Origin: Chitinophaga sp. 180180018-3
GTDB lineage: Bacteria; Bacteroidota; Bacteroidia; Chitinophagales; Chitinophagaceae
Length of the DNA stretch: 64,000 nucleotides
Assembly (NCBI RefSeq): GCF_037893185.1
Contig: NZ_CP140772.1
Span: 7,246,001 to 7,310,000, forward strand
Direction of reading: 5' to 3'
The notes under the pieces were generated by a model, which searched no databases, was not told the origin of the DNA, and saw only the letters and a program-made list of their open reading frames with translations. The position numbers and the translations under genes are program-made. Below, in pieces: positions 44,726 to 52,980 of the stretch; position 1 is the stretch's first letter; every line of letters starts with the position of its first letter.

Positions 44726-44779
44726 CTATTAGCCTCTAGCAGTTAATCCCTACAGGATTTAACAGCTAAAGGCTAATAG
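44726..44779. repeat. Imperfect inverted repeat between rpsB and tsf
   Basis: CTATTAGCCTCTAGCAGTTA (44726-44745) is nearly complementary to the segment ending at 44779 (GGATTTAACAGCTAAAGGCT then AATAG), with two mismatches and a one-base bulge. It belongs to the TTAGC/AGCTGTTA-rich repeat family and may weaken read-through from rpsB into tsf. Confidence 0.65.
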
Positions 44780-44796
44780 CTTATAGCTAAAGAATA

Positions 44797-45804
44797 CTAT
44801 CTGTTAGGACCGCCTGGTTTTCTGGGGCCATTGTTGCCGCCAGTACCGGAAGGACGACGTTGACCGCCACCCTGGGCACCACCGCCACGGTTTGCACCGC
44901 CACCACGGTTAGCGCCGCCTGGACGGCTGGCACCACCTGGACCGCCCGGACCACGGCCACCGCCACGGTTTGCACCGCCGCCCTGACCTTGTCCACGACC
45001 AGCACCACCTGGTTTACGGCCTCTGTCACGATCTTCACCACCTTCTACGTCAAACTTACGTGACTTGTCATCTGCTTCTTCTACTTCTTCCTCTTCTTCA
45101 GATTTTTCAGTAGCTCTTTCAGACAAACCTTCAGCAATTGCAGCGCAGATGTAGCTGGTAACGATAGCAATAGATTTAGTTGCATCATCGTTAGCAGGGA
45201 TCGCGAAGTCTACTTTAGTAGGATCTGAGTTAGTATCTACCATACCGAAGGTAGAGATGCCCAGGCGTTTAGCTTCTGCCAGTGCAATGTGCTCATGGCT
45301 GATATCAACCATGAACAGAGCAGCCGGAACACGAGCCAGTTGAGCGATACCACCCAACACTTTTTCCATTTTCTCTTTATCGCGGCTTAAAGTAAGACGT
45401 TCTTTCTTAGTGATGTTATCGAAAGTTCCATCCTGCAGCATTTTTTCAATGCTCTGCATTTTCTTCACACTCTTACGGATGGTAGCGAAGTTGGTGAGCA
45501 TACCACCTAACCACCTTTCAGTAACAAAAGGCATGTTGATGTTACGCGCAGCATCAGCTACGATTTCTTTCGCTTGCTTTTTAGTAGCAACGAACATGAT
45601 CTTCTTACCGCTCTTAGCGATAGATTTCAGGGCAGCTGCTGCTTCCTGTAATCCTTCTACGGTTTTGTTCAGATCAATGATATGAATACCTTTCTTTTCT
45701 GCGAAAATATAAGGCAGCATTTTTGGATTCCACTTTTTCTTCAGGTGACCGAAGTGAACACCTGCTTCCAGTAATTGCTGCTGCAATGAGGTATTATTTT
45801 CCAT
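44797..45804 (-). CDS. rpsB: 30S ribosomal protein S2 with Gly/Arg-rich C-terminal extension
   Basis: 335 residues from ATG 45804. Residues 1-227 are a normal S2 (LLEAGVHFGHLKKKWNPKM, FVTERWLGGMLTNF, VDTNSDPTKVDFAIPANDDA). From about 228 an extension follows: first acidic (EEEEEVEEADD), then about 80 residues made almost only of Gly, Arg, Pro, Asn and Gln with repeated NRGGG and GGG units (about 256-335). Typical S2 proteins are 230-270 residues. The tail resembles disordered RGG-type RNA-binding regions. The same frame continues without a stop or frameshift, so it looks genuine. Confidence 0.95.
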   Translation of the reverse strand: MENNTSLQQQLLEAGVHFGHLKKKWNPKMLPYIFAEKKGIHIIDLNKTVEGLQEAAAALKSIAKSGKKIMFVATKKQAKEIVADAARNINMPFVTERWLGGMLTNFATIRKSVKKMQSIEKMLQDGTFDNITKKERLTLSRDKEKMEKVLGGIAQLARVPAALFMVDISHEHIALAEAKRLGISTFGMVDTNSDPTKVDFAIPANDDATKSIAIVTSYICAAIAEGLSERATEKSEEEEEVEEADDKSRKFDVEGGEDRDRGRKPGGAGRGQGQGGGANRGGGRGPGGPGGASRPGGANRGGGANRGGGAQGGGQRRPSGTGGNNGPRKPGGPNR

Positions 45805-45888
45805 GTTTGTATTACTCAATTAAAAAGGATCAAATAATGTTTACCTGTTAGCTTCAAATAAAAACTAATAGCTAACCCAATAAAAGTA

Positions 45889-46278
45889 TTAGCGTTTAGA
45901 GAACTGGAAGCTTCTTCTTGCTTTAGCTTTACCTGGTTTCTTACGTTCTACGCTACGTGGATCACGTTTCAGCAGACCTGCAGCTTTCAGTGCGGGACGG
46001 AACTCGATGTTCACTTCGCAAAGCGCACGGGCAATACCCAGCTTAATGGCTTCTGCCTGACCTTTGATACCACCACCCTGTGCATTTATTTTAACATCGA
46101 ATTTATCGAGTGCATCGATGGTTTTTAAAGGCAGTTCTACCTGGTTCTGCAGGTAAATCAGAGAGAAATAGCTTTTATATTCCTTGTCGTTAACAGTAAT
46201 GTTACCGGTGCCTTTTGCGATGTAAACGCGGGCAACAGCTTCCTTACGACGACCAATTGTATTTTTTTGCTTTTCCAT
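45889..46278 (-). CDS. rpsI: 30S ribosomal protein S9
   Basis: A 129-residue S9 of normal length. It starts with NTIGRRKEAVARVYIAKGTG and ends with the invariant basic C-terminus GKAKARRSFQFSKR, whose last residues contact P-site tRNA. It is 14 nt downstream of rplM, the usual pair. Confidence 0.98.
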   Translation of the reverse strand: MEKQKNTIGRRKEAVARVYIAKGTGNITVNDKEYKSYFSLIYLQNQVELPLKTIDALDKFDVKINAQGGGIKGQAEAIKLGIARALCEVNIEFRPALKAAGLLKRDPRSVERKKPGKAKARRSFQFSKR

Positions 46279-46292
46279 GTATCAGAGAAAAA

Positions 46293-46736
46293 TTAGAAAG
46301 TTAAAGGTTTTGGTTTCTGTGCAGCATGAGGATGCTCAGCACCGGCGTATACAAACAGCTTTTTGTACATAGCACGGCCCAGGCGGTTTTTAGGCAACAT
46401 ACCTTTAACAGCCTTTTCGATCAGTACCTCAGGGCGGCGACGGATCAGGTCTTTAGCCAATTCAATTCTCTGACCACCGGGGTAACCAGTGTAGTGCATG
46501 TATTCTTTCTCCTCCATTTTATTGCCGCTTAAAGCAATCTTTTCTGCATTGATTACAATGATATAATCACCGCAATCAGTGTGAGGCGTATAGTAAGGTT
46601 TGTTCTTACCTCTTAAAATCGCAGCCATCTTAGCAGCCACTCTTCCGAGTGTCAGGTTAGTAGCGTCTACTATATGCCATTCGCGCTTAACATAAGCGTC
46701 GTTAGCTGACTTAGTTTTAAAACTTAATGTATTCAT
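46293..46736 (-). CDS. rplM: 50S ribosomal protein L13
   Basis: A 147-residue L13 of normal length. Landmarks are [38 protein letters not shown], and [20 protein letters not shown]. It is the first gene of the rplM-rpsI-rpsB-tsf group and has a -7 element about 55 nt upstream. That leaves a leader of about 50 nt, where autoregulation by L13 or S9 could act. Confidence 0.98.
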   Translation of the reverse strand: MNTLSFKTKSANDAYVKREWHIVDATNLTLGRVAAKMAAILRGKNKPYYTPHTDCGDYIIVINAEKIALSGNKMEEKEYMHYTGYPGGQRIELAKDLIRRRPEVLIEKAVKGMLPKNRLGRAMYKKLFVYAGAEHPHAAQKPKPLTF

Positions 46737-46790
46737 TGTTGTATACGATAAAAATTACGTCTTATAAACAATTCCCCGTTATGAGGAACG

Positions 46791-46798
46791 CAAAGGTA
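46791..46798 (-). promoter_or_regulatory. -7 promoter element for the rplM-rpsI operon
   Basis: The minus strand reads TACCTTTG, ending 54 nt before the rplM ATG. No matching TTG at 19 nt. Confidence 0.6.
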
Positions 46799-46975
46799 CA
46801 TTGCTCAATCTGAATAACCATACTTTTTATCGACTTTTTTGCAAGACACCCTTGTAACTTATTGATTTTTAATAAAAAATTTGTATCAAAGTTATTAACA
46901 ACCACACAAAGCCCCGTGAATAACTGACTTTTAACAGGTTGCAGGACGGGAAAACACCAGGCTCATCCGGTATAT

Positions 46976-47665
46976 TTAATCGCGCATTCTTCCACCTGAG
47001 TATATAAGAACATATTCCAGTAATGTTGCCACAGAGGCCAGCGCCCCGGCCACATAGGTCATAGCGGCCCACCATAGTGCATCTTTGGCCTTGTCGTGCT
47101 CCTGGCGCTGCAGTACCCCGCTCCGGTCCATCCAGGCCAGCGCCCGCCGCGAAGCATCAAACTCAACCGGTAGCGTCACCAATGCGAATAAGGTTGTAAC
47201 ACCAAATAAGATAATACCGCCTAATAATAACGGCGGAAATATATGTATCAGTAAAACACCAGCCAACAACACCCAGGGTACAATAAATGAGCTGAAACGT
47301 GTAACAGGCACCAGCCCCGACCTGAGTCCCAGCCAGGGATAAGCAGCTGCATGCTGTACCGCATGCCCGCATTCGTGTGCAGCCACGGCCGCGGCCGCCA
47401 CATTCCGGCCACTATACACATCCGGGCTCAGATTCACACTTTTATCGGCCGGATTATAGTGATCCGACAGCAAACCTTCCGTCATCCGGATCTCAACATT
47501 GTATATCTGATTGTCTGTCAACATTTTCTCTGCAACTTCACGACCCGTTAGGCCCGAAGCAATGGGTATCTGGCTGTAAGCCTGGAACTTACTCCTGAGT
47601 CTGTAGCCTACCAGCATACTGATACCAGCAAAAATCAACGATAAAAACATCATTCCAGGTGTCAT
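46976..47665 (-). CDS. Membrane zinc metallopeptidase, YugP family
   Basis: A 229-residue membrane protein of the neutral zinc metallopeptidase 2 family (YugP). It has an N-terminal transmembrane helix, then GLTGREVAEKML, the zinc motif HECGH in AAHECGHAVQHA, and two or three transmembrane helices (VPWVLLAGVLLIHIFPPLLL and the following helix), ending with DRSGVLQRQEHDKAKDALWW. The active site faces the cytoplasmic or membrane side. Its substrate is unknown. Confidence 0.9.
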   Translation of the reverse strand: MTPGMMFLSLIFAGISMLVGYRLRSKFQAYSQIPIASGLTGREVAEKMLTDNQIYNVEIRMTEGLLSDHYNPADKSVNLSPDVYSGRNVAAAAVAAHECGHAVQHAAAYPWLGLRSGLVPVTRFSSFIVPWVLLAGVLLIHIFPPLLLGGIILFGVTTLFALVTLPVEFDASRRALAWMDRSGVLQRQEHDKAKDALWWAAMTYVAGALASVATLLEYVLIYSGGRMRD

Positions 47666-48226
47666 CTTTATAAAATTTTAGACACCCTGGGGTACAAATA
47701 CCCCTCCACCCCCTCTCCTTTAAGATATATTTAGCACTTCCCTGCCATCCCTTCTTTTTACCACTGAAATATAAATTTAACACTGTCTTTTTGTCTTAAA
47801 AACATCTTTCAAATCATTAAAAAGAGACACATTGTCACAAAGGCAAACAGCTTTTATTAGTAGTTTTTCATATGCAAAAATGATCAACATCAACCCTATT
47901 TATCAACATTTTACGAGCAGCCAATGAAAGTAATATTGAACAAAAACAAGCGCTGAAACAAGCGATGGCAGCCACTTTATCAGATCGGGGAAAAGGCTCA
48001 AAAGTTATTCACATCAATTAAATAAACTTTTTTATTCTGAAGCCATTTTGTAATTTAGACCTGAATTTAATGGGTTAGTAAGTAGAAAGAGTCAGCGGAA
48101 TCTTCCGTTTGGCTCTTTTCTCTTTTTATACCTTTTTACCCCCCTCTTTTTATCCCCTGTTTTTATCAATCTGACTCCTTTAGAGATAAAACTATTTACT
48201 TTGTATGCATCCTGTTTAAGAAAATT
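47666..48226. other. 561-bp non-coding region upstream of radA
   Basis: AT-rich, without a credible gene. A short frame (about 47880-48020) has protein-like composition but no start codon. A stem-loop at 48086-48118 sits about 110 nt before radA and is followed by a pyrimidine-rich T-run, which suggests a terminator, attenuator or small RNA end. A near-match -7 element (TTACTTTG) lies shortly before the radA ATG. Confidence 0.5.
48086..48130 (+). terminator. Stem-loop with T-rich tail upstream of radA
   Basis: AAAGAG (48086-48091) pairs with CTCTTT (48113-48118), and an inner stem CGGA/TCCG (48096-48099 with 48104-48107) caps it. T/C-rich sequence follows. No gene precedes it on the plus strand, so it may end a small RNA or be part of the radA leader. 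Confidence 0.45.
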
Positions 48227-49606
48227 ATGAGTAAGATAAGAACTGCTTTTTTTTGTCAGAATTGCGGATATGAATCAGCTAAGTGGAATGGAAAATGTCC
48301 GAGTTGTGGTGAATGGAACACTTTTGTTGAAGAACGTGTACAAAAAGATACCTCTCCGCGACAACAAGACTGGAAATCCGACGATACTACCCGTAGCAAT
48401 CGTAACGGGAAGATCATCAATATTGCCGAAGTGGTAACCCGTGAAGAAGAAAGAATCCTCACTCCCGACAATGAGTTGAATCGTGTACTCGGTGGCGGTA
48501 TAGTAGCCGGCTCACTGGTATTGGTAGGTGGTGAACCCGGCATCGGTAAATCAACGCTCTTTCTGCAAAATGCACTTCAACTGAAGCATATCAAAACATT
48601 ATACATCAGTGGAGAAGAAAGTGAGCAACAGATAAAAATGCGGGCCGACCGCATTAAAAATTCCAATGAGCAGTTTTATCTGCTTACAGAAACGTCCACC
48701 CAAACAATTTTTCAGGAAATTAAAAAGCTACAGCCGCAACTGGTGATTGTAGATTCCATACAAACACTGCATACTCCTTTTATAGAATCGGCTCCTGGCA
48801 GTGTATCCCAGATCAGGGAAACTACTGCCGAGCTGCAACGTTTTGCCAAAGAAAGTAATATTCCTGTATTCCTGATCGGACATATTACAAAAGACGGCTC
48901 CATTGCCGGTCCGAAAGTACTGGAACATATGGTAGACACGGTGCTGCAGTTCGAGGGAGATCAGCATTATGCTTACAGAATACTGCGTACCATTAAAAAC
49001 AGGTTTGGTTCCACTGCAGAACTGGGCATATATGAAATGACCGGCACTGGATTGAGACAGGTCACCAACCCTTCCGAGATACTGATCTCACAACGGGAAG
49101 ATCTTCTCAGCGGTGTGGCTATATCTGCTACCATGGAGGGAATGCGACCATTGCTGGTGGAAGTACAGGCACTGGTCACGCAGTCGGTTTACGGCACGCC
49201 GCAACGCACGGCAACCGGGTTTGATCTGCGCAGATTGCAATTGCTGCTCGCCGTACTGGAAAAACGTGGTGGGTTCCATTTCGGGGTGAAGGATGTTTTC
49301 CTCAACATTGCCGGTGGCATCAGAGTAGAAGATCCTGCGATAGACCTGGCTGTACTATGTGCCTTGCTTTCATCGTATGAAGACAATGCCATTTCTCCTA
49401 AAATTTGTTTTACCGGAGAAGTGGGACTAAGTGGTGAAATCAGGGCAGTGAACCGTATTGAACAGCGGATTGCAGAAGCAGAAAAACTCGGCTTTGAAAA
49501 AATATTTATCTCCCGGTACAACAAAAAAGGGATTGATTTCAGTAAATTTCAGATTGAAGTGATTGCTGTTGGAAGAGTGGAAGAAGTTTATCAGCGATTA
49601 TTCTGA
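48227..49606 (+). CDS. radA: DNA repair protein RadA
   Basis: A 459-residue RadA/Sms. The N-terminal C4 zinc finger is Cys10, Cys13, Cys24, Cys27; Walker A GGEPGIGKST lies at 101-110; the RadA-specific KNRFG motif is at about 258; and a Lon-protease-like C-terminal domain follows (GGIRVEDPAIDLAVLCALLS). It is a RecA-like helicase that helps branch migration in recombination. It is followed 36 nt later by comF, a possible functional pairing in competence/repair. Confidence 0.97.
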   Translation: MSKIRTAFFCQNCGYESAKWNGKCPSCGEWNTFVEERVQKDTSPRQQDWKSDDTTRSNRNGKIINIAEVVTREEERILTPDNELNRVLGGGIVAGSLVLVGGEPGIGKSTLFLQNALQLKHIKTLYISGEESEQQIKMRADRIKNSNEQFYLLTETSTQTIFQEIKKLQPQLVIVDSIQTLHTPFIESAPGSVSQIRETTAELQRFAKESNIPVFLIGHITKDGSIAGPKVLEHMVDTVLQFEGDQHYAYRILRTIKNRFGSTAELGIYEMTGTGLRQVTNPSEILISQREDLLSGVAISATMEGMRPLLVEVQALVTQSVYGTPQRTATGFDLRRLQLLLAVLEKRGGFHFGVKDVFLNIAGGIRVEDPAIDLAVLCALLSSYEDNAISPKICFTGEVGLSGEIRAVNRIEQRIAEAEKLGFEKIFISRYNKKGIDFSKFQIEVIAVGRVEEVYQRLF

Positions 49607-49641
49607 GATATCGCATTAACCATATCCTTAAACACCATCTG

Positions 49642-50331
49642 ATGTTAACCAGTTTGATTTCCCCGCTGGTTCACCTGTTCTACCCGCACTGCTGTGAGCT
49701 GTGCGGGACTGACCTTCCCGGAACAGATGAACTATTATGCCTGCGTTGTCAGGAATCTTTGCCACTAACCTGTTTTCATCAATACAGCAATAACCCTGTC
49801 GAAAAAATTTTTCATGGCCGGGTACAACTGCACCGGGCAACGGCTGTTTATTACTACCATCAGTCGTCCGGTATCCAGCAGCTCATCCATCGCCTGAAGT
49901 ACAAACAGCGCGCCGATATAGCCGGCTGGCTTGGAAAGCAGGCTGGTTGTCAGTTACAGGAAGCATCCTGGATAAAAGACATCACCATGCTGGTACCGGT
50001 TCCGTTAAATCCGCTGAAAGAAAAAAGACGGGGATATAATCAGGCTTATCTTCTTGCAGCAGGAATTGCGGAAATCGTTCCGCTTCCGGTAGTACCCAAA
50101 GCGCTGTACCGGGAACAATTTACCGCCACTCAAACACGCAAGGGAAGAGCTGAGCGATGGCAGAATGTGGCAGCAGCATTCCGGGCAAATGAGCAGGTGC
50201 TGGCCGGCCAGCATGTATTGCTGATCGATGATGTTGTTACCACGGGGGCCACTACAGAAGCCTGCTGCCAGGCACTACTGCAGGCCGGAGCCACTGCCAG
50301 TGTATGTTGCATGGTCTATGCCTGGAAATGA
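49642..50331 (+). CDS. comF: ComF family protein (phosphoribosyltransferase-like)
   Basis: A 229-residue protein with the ComF layout: an N-terminal zinc-ribbon (Cys18, Cys21, Cys33, Cys36) and a type I phosphoribosyltransferase domain with the PRPP loop VLLIDDVVTTGATT (about residues 192-205). The family is required for DNA uptake in competent bacteria. The ATG at 49642 lies 36 nt after the radA stop. Confidence 0.93.
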   Translation: MLTSLISPLVHLFYPHCCELCGTDLPGTDELLCLRCQESLPLTCFHQYSNNPVEKIFHGRVQLHRATAVYYYHQSSGIQQLIHRLKYKQRADIAGWLGKQAGCQLQEASWIKDITMLVPVPLNPLKEKRRGYNQAYLLAAGIAEIVPLPVVPKALYREQFTATQTRKGRAERWQNVAAAFRANEQVLAGQHVLLIDDVVTTGATTEACCQALLQAGATASVCCMVYAWK

Positions 50332-50472
50332 CAACTGTGGCCTGTTGATGATCAGCCCGGTTTCATAATTCTATAACCGAAAAGCCCGAAAACGGAATCT
50401 AAAAAACATTAACTTTACAAATACAACAGCTATTGCTGTTACACAATAATCATCTCTTTTAAACCTGATAAT

Positions 50473-50994
50473 ATGTTCAGACTAGCTATATTGTCAATTT
50501 TCATGCTGTTTACCTCATCCCACTTATACGACTTCAAAGTAGATGCAATTGACGGAGGAAAGATCGATTTTTCTGCCTACAAAGGGAAAAAGGTGTTGAT
50601 TGTGAATACTGCTTCTTTATGCGGAAATACCCCTCAATATGAGGGTCTGGAAAAACTCTACAAAAAATACCAGGATAAGCTGGTAATTGTAGGTTTTCCG
50701 GCCAACAACTTTGGCTCCCAGGAACCAGGCTCCAATAAGGAAATACAAACATTCTGTACAAAACAGTATGCAGTGACTTTTCCGATGGCAGCCAAGATCT
50801 CTGTAAAAGGAGCTGATATTCATCCACTATATAAATGGCTGCTAAGCGAAAGTAAAGCTAAGCATATGGAGCCGGCCGAGGTTACATGGAATTTTCAAAA
50901 ATACCTGCTGGATGAAAAAGGTAATCTGGTAGCGGTATTTTCTCCAAAAACTCAACCGGAAGCTCCTGAAGTGATTGCTGCTATTGAAAAATAG
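50473..50994 (+). CDS. Glutathione peroxidase family protein, probably exported
   Basis: A 173-residue peroxidase with thiol catalytic residues in place: Cys50 in NTASLCGNTPQY, Gln83 in FGSQEPG, and Trp139 in WNFQKYL. It opens with a hydrophobic segment (LAILSIFMLFTSS, about 4-16) absent from cytosolic GPx, so it may be exported or membrane-attached. It probably reduces lipid or hydrogen peroxide with thioredoxin-like donors. It is monocistronic. Confidence 0.9.
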   Translation: MFRLAILSIFMLFTSSHLYDFKVDAIDGGKIDFSAYKGKKVLIVNTASLCGNTPQYEGLEKLYKKYQDKLVIVGFPANNFGSQEPGSNKEIQTFCTKQYAVTFPMAAKISVKGADIHPLYKWLLSESKAKHMEPAEVTWNFQKYLLDEKGNLVAVFSPKTQPEAPEVIAAIEK

Positions 50995-51113
50995 GTTTGT
51001 CTTTCTGCCTGTTATCAGTTTTATAGCTTAATCTTTTTCCTCAGATACCTGCGTTTGACGTATACCCGTCGGCGTAAGTGCCTGTTGCTATTATTCAACG
51101 TGTAACTGTATTC

Positions 51114-51662
51114 ATGAAACACCTCTTTGCCTCCAGCCGTTGCCTCCGGCTATTGCTCGCAATGGGCTGCCTTTTGGCTGCCTGTAAGAGTAACAGTGTA
51201 GACACTCCGGCGATTTCCTGCCCCAATATGAAAATGGCCGTGACCGTGGGAACCCGGTCTGACTCGCTGAATTTTACGCGGGGGCTTCTGATCCGCCAGC
51301 GTACCGACAGCGGGATACTCAAACTGCTAAGTGTGGAAACCATATCTGATTCGTTCAAGGTCATTTTGAATATTTCGGATGGCATTTACGATGAAACATC
51401 TATGAAAGACGACAGTCTCCATCTGAAAACGTATACTTATTCCCGGCTTGGCCGCCCGCAGGGTGGACTCGTAGTAGTAGGTATGCGGAAGATACCAGGA
51501 ACCCCATTCGACTTTCTGACCACCGACAGCTCCAGCATTACGCTGGAAAGGGTAAATGTGACGACGAAAACGATTACCGGTACATTCTATTTCACGGACA
51601 AAAGCAGAGCCATCAGCGGATCGGGCAGATTTGAGACTGCCTGTTTCCTTTCCCTTGAATAA
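51114..51662 (+). CDS. Lipoprotein of unknown function (DUF6252-like pattern)
   Basis: A 182-residue protein from ATG 51114 with lipobox LLAAC (about residue 24). The mature part alternates short beta strands and ends TITGTFYFTDKSRAISGSGR then FETACFLSLE, similar to the beta-sandwich DUF6252-type lipoproteins of Bacteroidota. That family assignment is from memory and uncertain. It stands alone before holB. Confidence 0.6.
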   Translation: MKHLFASSRCLRLLLAMGCLLAACKSNSVDTPAISCPNMKMAVTVGTRSDSLNFTRGLLIRQRTDSGILKLLSVETISDSFKVILNISDGIYDETSMKDDSLHLKTYTYSRLGRPQGGLVVVGMRKIPGTPFDFLTTDSSSITLERVNVTTKTITGTFYFTDKSRAISGSGRFETACFLSLE

Positions 51663-51694
51663 CTGATTCACGCCCTTTTCATTATCTTGCGGCC

Positions 51695-52834
51695 ATGCTA
51701 TTTTCAGATATCATAGGACAGGCTGATGTGAAGCAGCAACTCATTCAATCCGTTCAGCAAAACCGGCTGAGCCATGCCATGATACTGCTTGCCCCGGAAG
51801 GTGCAGGTGGTTTGCCACTGGGGCTGGCATTTACACAATACCTTGTTTGCGAAAATAAACAACCGGAAGGCGCGTGTGGCCGTTGCGCACCTTGTCTCAA
51901 AGCCAGCCAGTTTGTACATCCGGATATACATTACTCCTACCCTGTTATACCCCGTAAACCAGGCGACAAACCCGTCAGTACTGATTATATCAGTGAATGG
52001 AGAGAATTTATTTCCACTCATCCATACGGCAATACTTATGACTGGCTGCAATTTATCGGCGCAGAAAACAAACAGGGAAACATTACCGCCAACGAATGTC
52101 AGGACATTATCCATAAACTGAACCTGAAAAGCTTCGAGAGTGGTTACAAAATATTACTAATGTGGATGCCGGAGTACCTGGGCAATGAGGGTAATCGCCT
52201 GTTGAAGCTGATAGAAGAACCTCCGATCAATACTCTTTTCATATTGGTAGCAGAGAATCAGGAACAGATCCTGGCAACGATCTTATCAAGAACCCACCTG
52301 ATTCGTATAAATCCGATGGCAAAAGATGATATGATCGCAGCGCTGGTTGGCAGAAATCAGGTAGCTCCGGCCAGAGCAGGGCAGATTGCCACTATTACTG
52401 CAGGCAATTACCGCGAGGCGCTCTACCTGTTACAACACTCAGACGACGACTATCACGAGCTGCTGCGCAACTGGCTCAACCATCTTTTCACCGGCAATCG
52501 CGTGGCATTACAGGAATGGATTGATGGTATCTCAAGTGCCAAAACAGGACGCGAGAACCAGAAACAGTTCCTTCGCTACTTCGTCAACCTGCTTGAACAC
52601 ACCATCCGGTTGCAATACCTCGACAAGAACCTGTTGGCATTTTCTCAGGAAGAAACAGATTTCGCCGGCAAGCTGGCCAAACTGGCTAACCTCGACCAGA
52701 TGCAGCAAATCGCGGAAGCACTGAATAACGCCAGTTACTACATTGAGCGCAACGCCAATGGAAAAATGCTTTTCCATGCGCTGTCCATCAAGCTACAATA
52801 TATATTTAAAAAGAAACCTATGCCTGTAATGTAA
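51695..52834 (+). CDS. holB: DNA polymerase III delta' subunit
   Basis: A 379-residue clamp-loader subunit. MLFSDIIGQADVKQQLIQSV and the zinc cluster near CENKQPEGACGRCAPC mark it as DnaX/HolB type. The Walker A region reads APEGAGGLPLGLAF without the GK[ST] step, as expected for the non-ATPase delta' subunit. A sensor-like SRTHLIRINPM follows. It sits next to ricT, the same neighbour pairing seen for holB and yaaT in Bacillus. Confidence 0.93.
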   Translation: MLFSDIIGQADVKQQLIQSVQQNRLSHAMILLAPEGAGGLPLGLAFTQYLVCENKQPEGACGRCAPCLKASQFVHPDIHYSYPVIPRKPGDKPVSTDYISEWREFISTHPYGNTYDWLQFIGAENKQGNITANECQDIIHKLNLKSFESGYKILLMWMPEYLGNEGNRLLKLIEEPPINTLFILVAENQEQILATILSRTHLIRINPMAKDDMIAALVGRNQVAPARAGQIATITAGNYREALYLLQHSDDDYHELLRNWLNHLFTGNRVALQEWIDGISSAKTGRENQKQFLRYFVNLLEHTIRLQYLDKNLLAFSQEETDFAGKLAKLANLDQMQQIAEALNNASYYIERNANGKMLFHALSIKLQYIFKKKPMPVM

Positions 52835-52874
52835 TAAGCGGGCATCTCCATACAGCTTATCGACGCCTTTTCCC

Positions 52875-52882
52875 TATCTTTG
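52875..52882 (+). promoter_or_regulatory. -7 promoter element for ricT
   Basis: TATCTTTG matches TAnnTTTG. It lies 98 nt before the ATG at 52981, leaving a long leader, and suggests that ricT can be transcribed apart from holB. Confidence 0.5.
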
Positions 52883-52980
52883 TTGCTTCCGGTGCTTTGT
52901 TTTTCTGCAAGGAAAAACGTATTTTGAAGAACTGGAATAACCTGAAATGCTTATTTATAAAATTTAAACTAATTAATAAT

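Noticed and set aside
44787..45041. Minus-strand Val/Ala-rich frame within rpsB in another frame
   Set aside because: Produced by the Gly-rich repeat codons read out of frame.
47880..48020. Short open frame with protein-like composition (ANESNIEQKQALKQAMAATL) upstream of radA
   Set aside because: No start codon at its beginning and no recognisable family; could be a remnant but cannot be supported.
49642..50331. Reading the ComF-like gene as a purine phosphoribosyltransferase
   Set aside because: The N-terminal zinc ribbon and its position after radA fit ComF; HPRT/APRT lack the ribbon.
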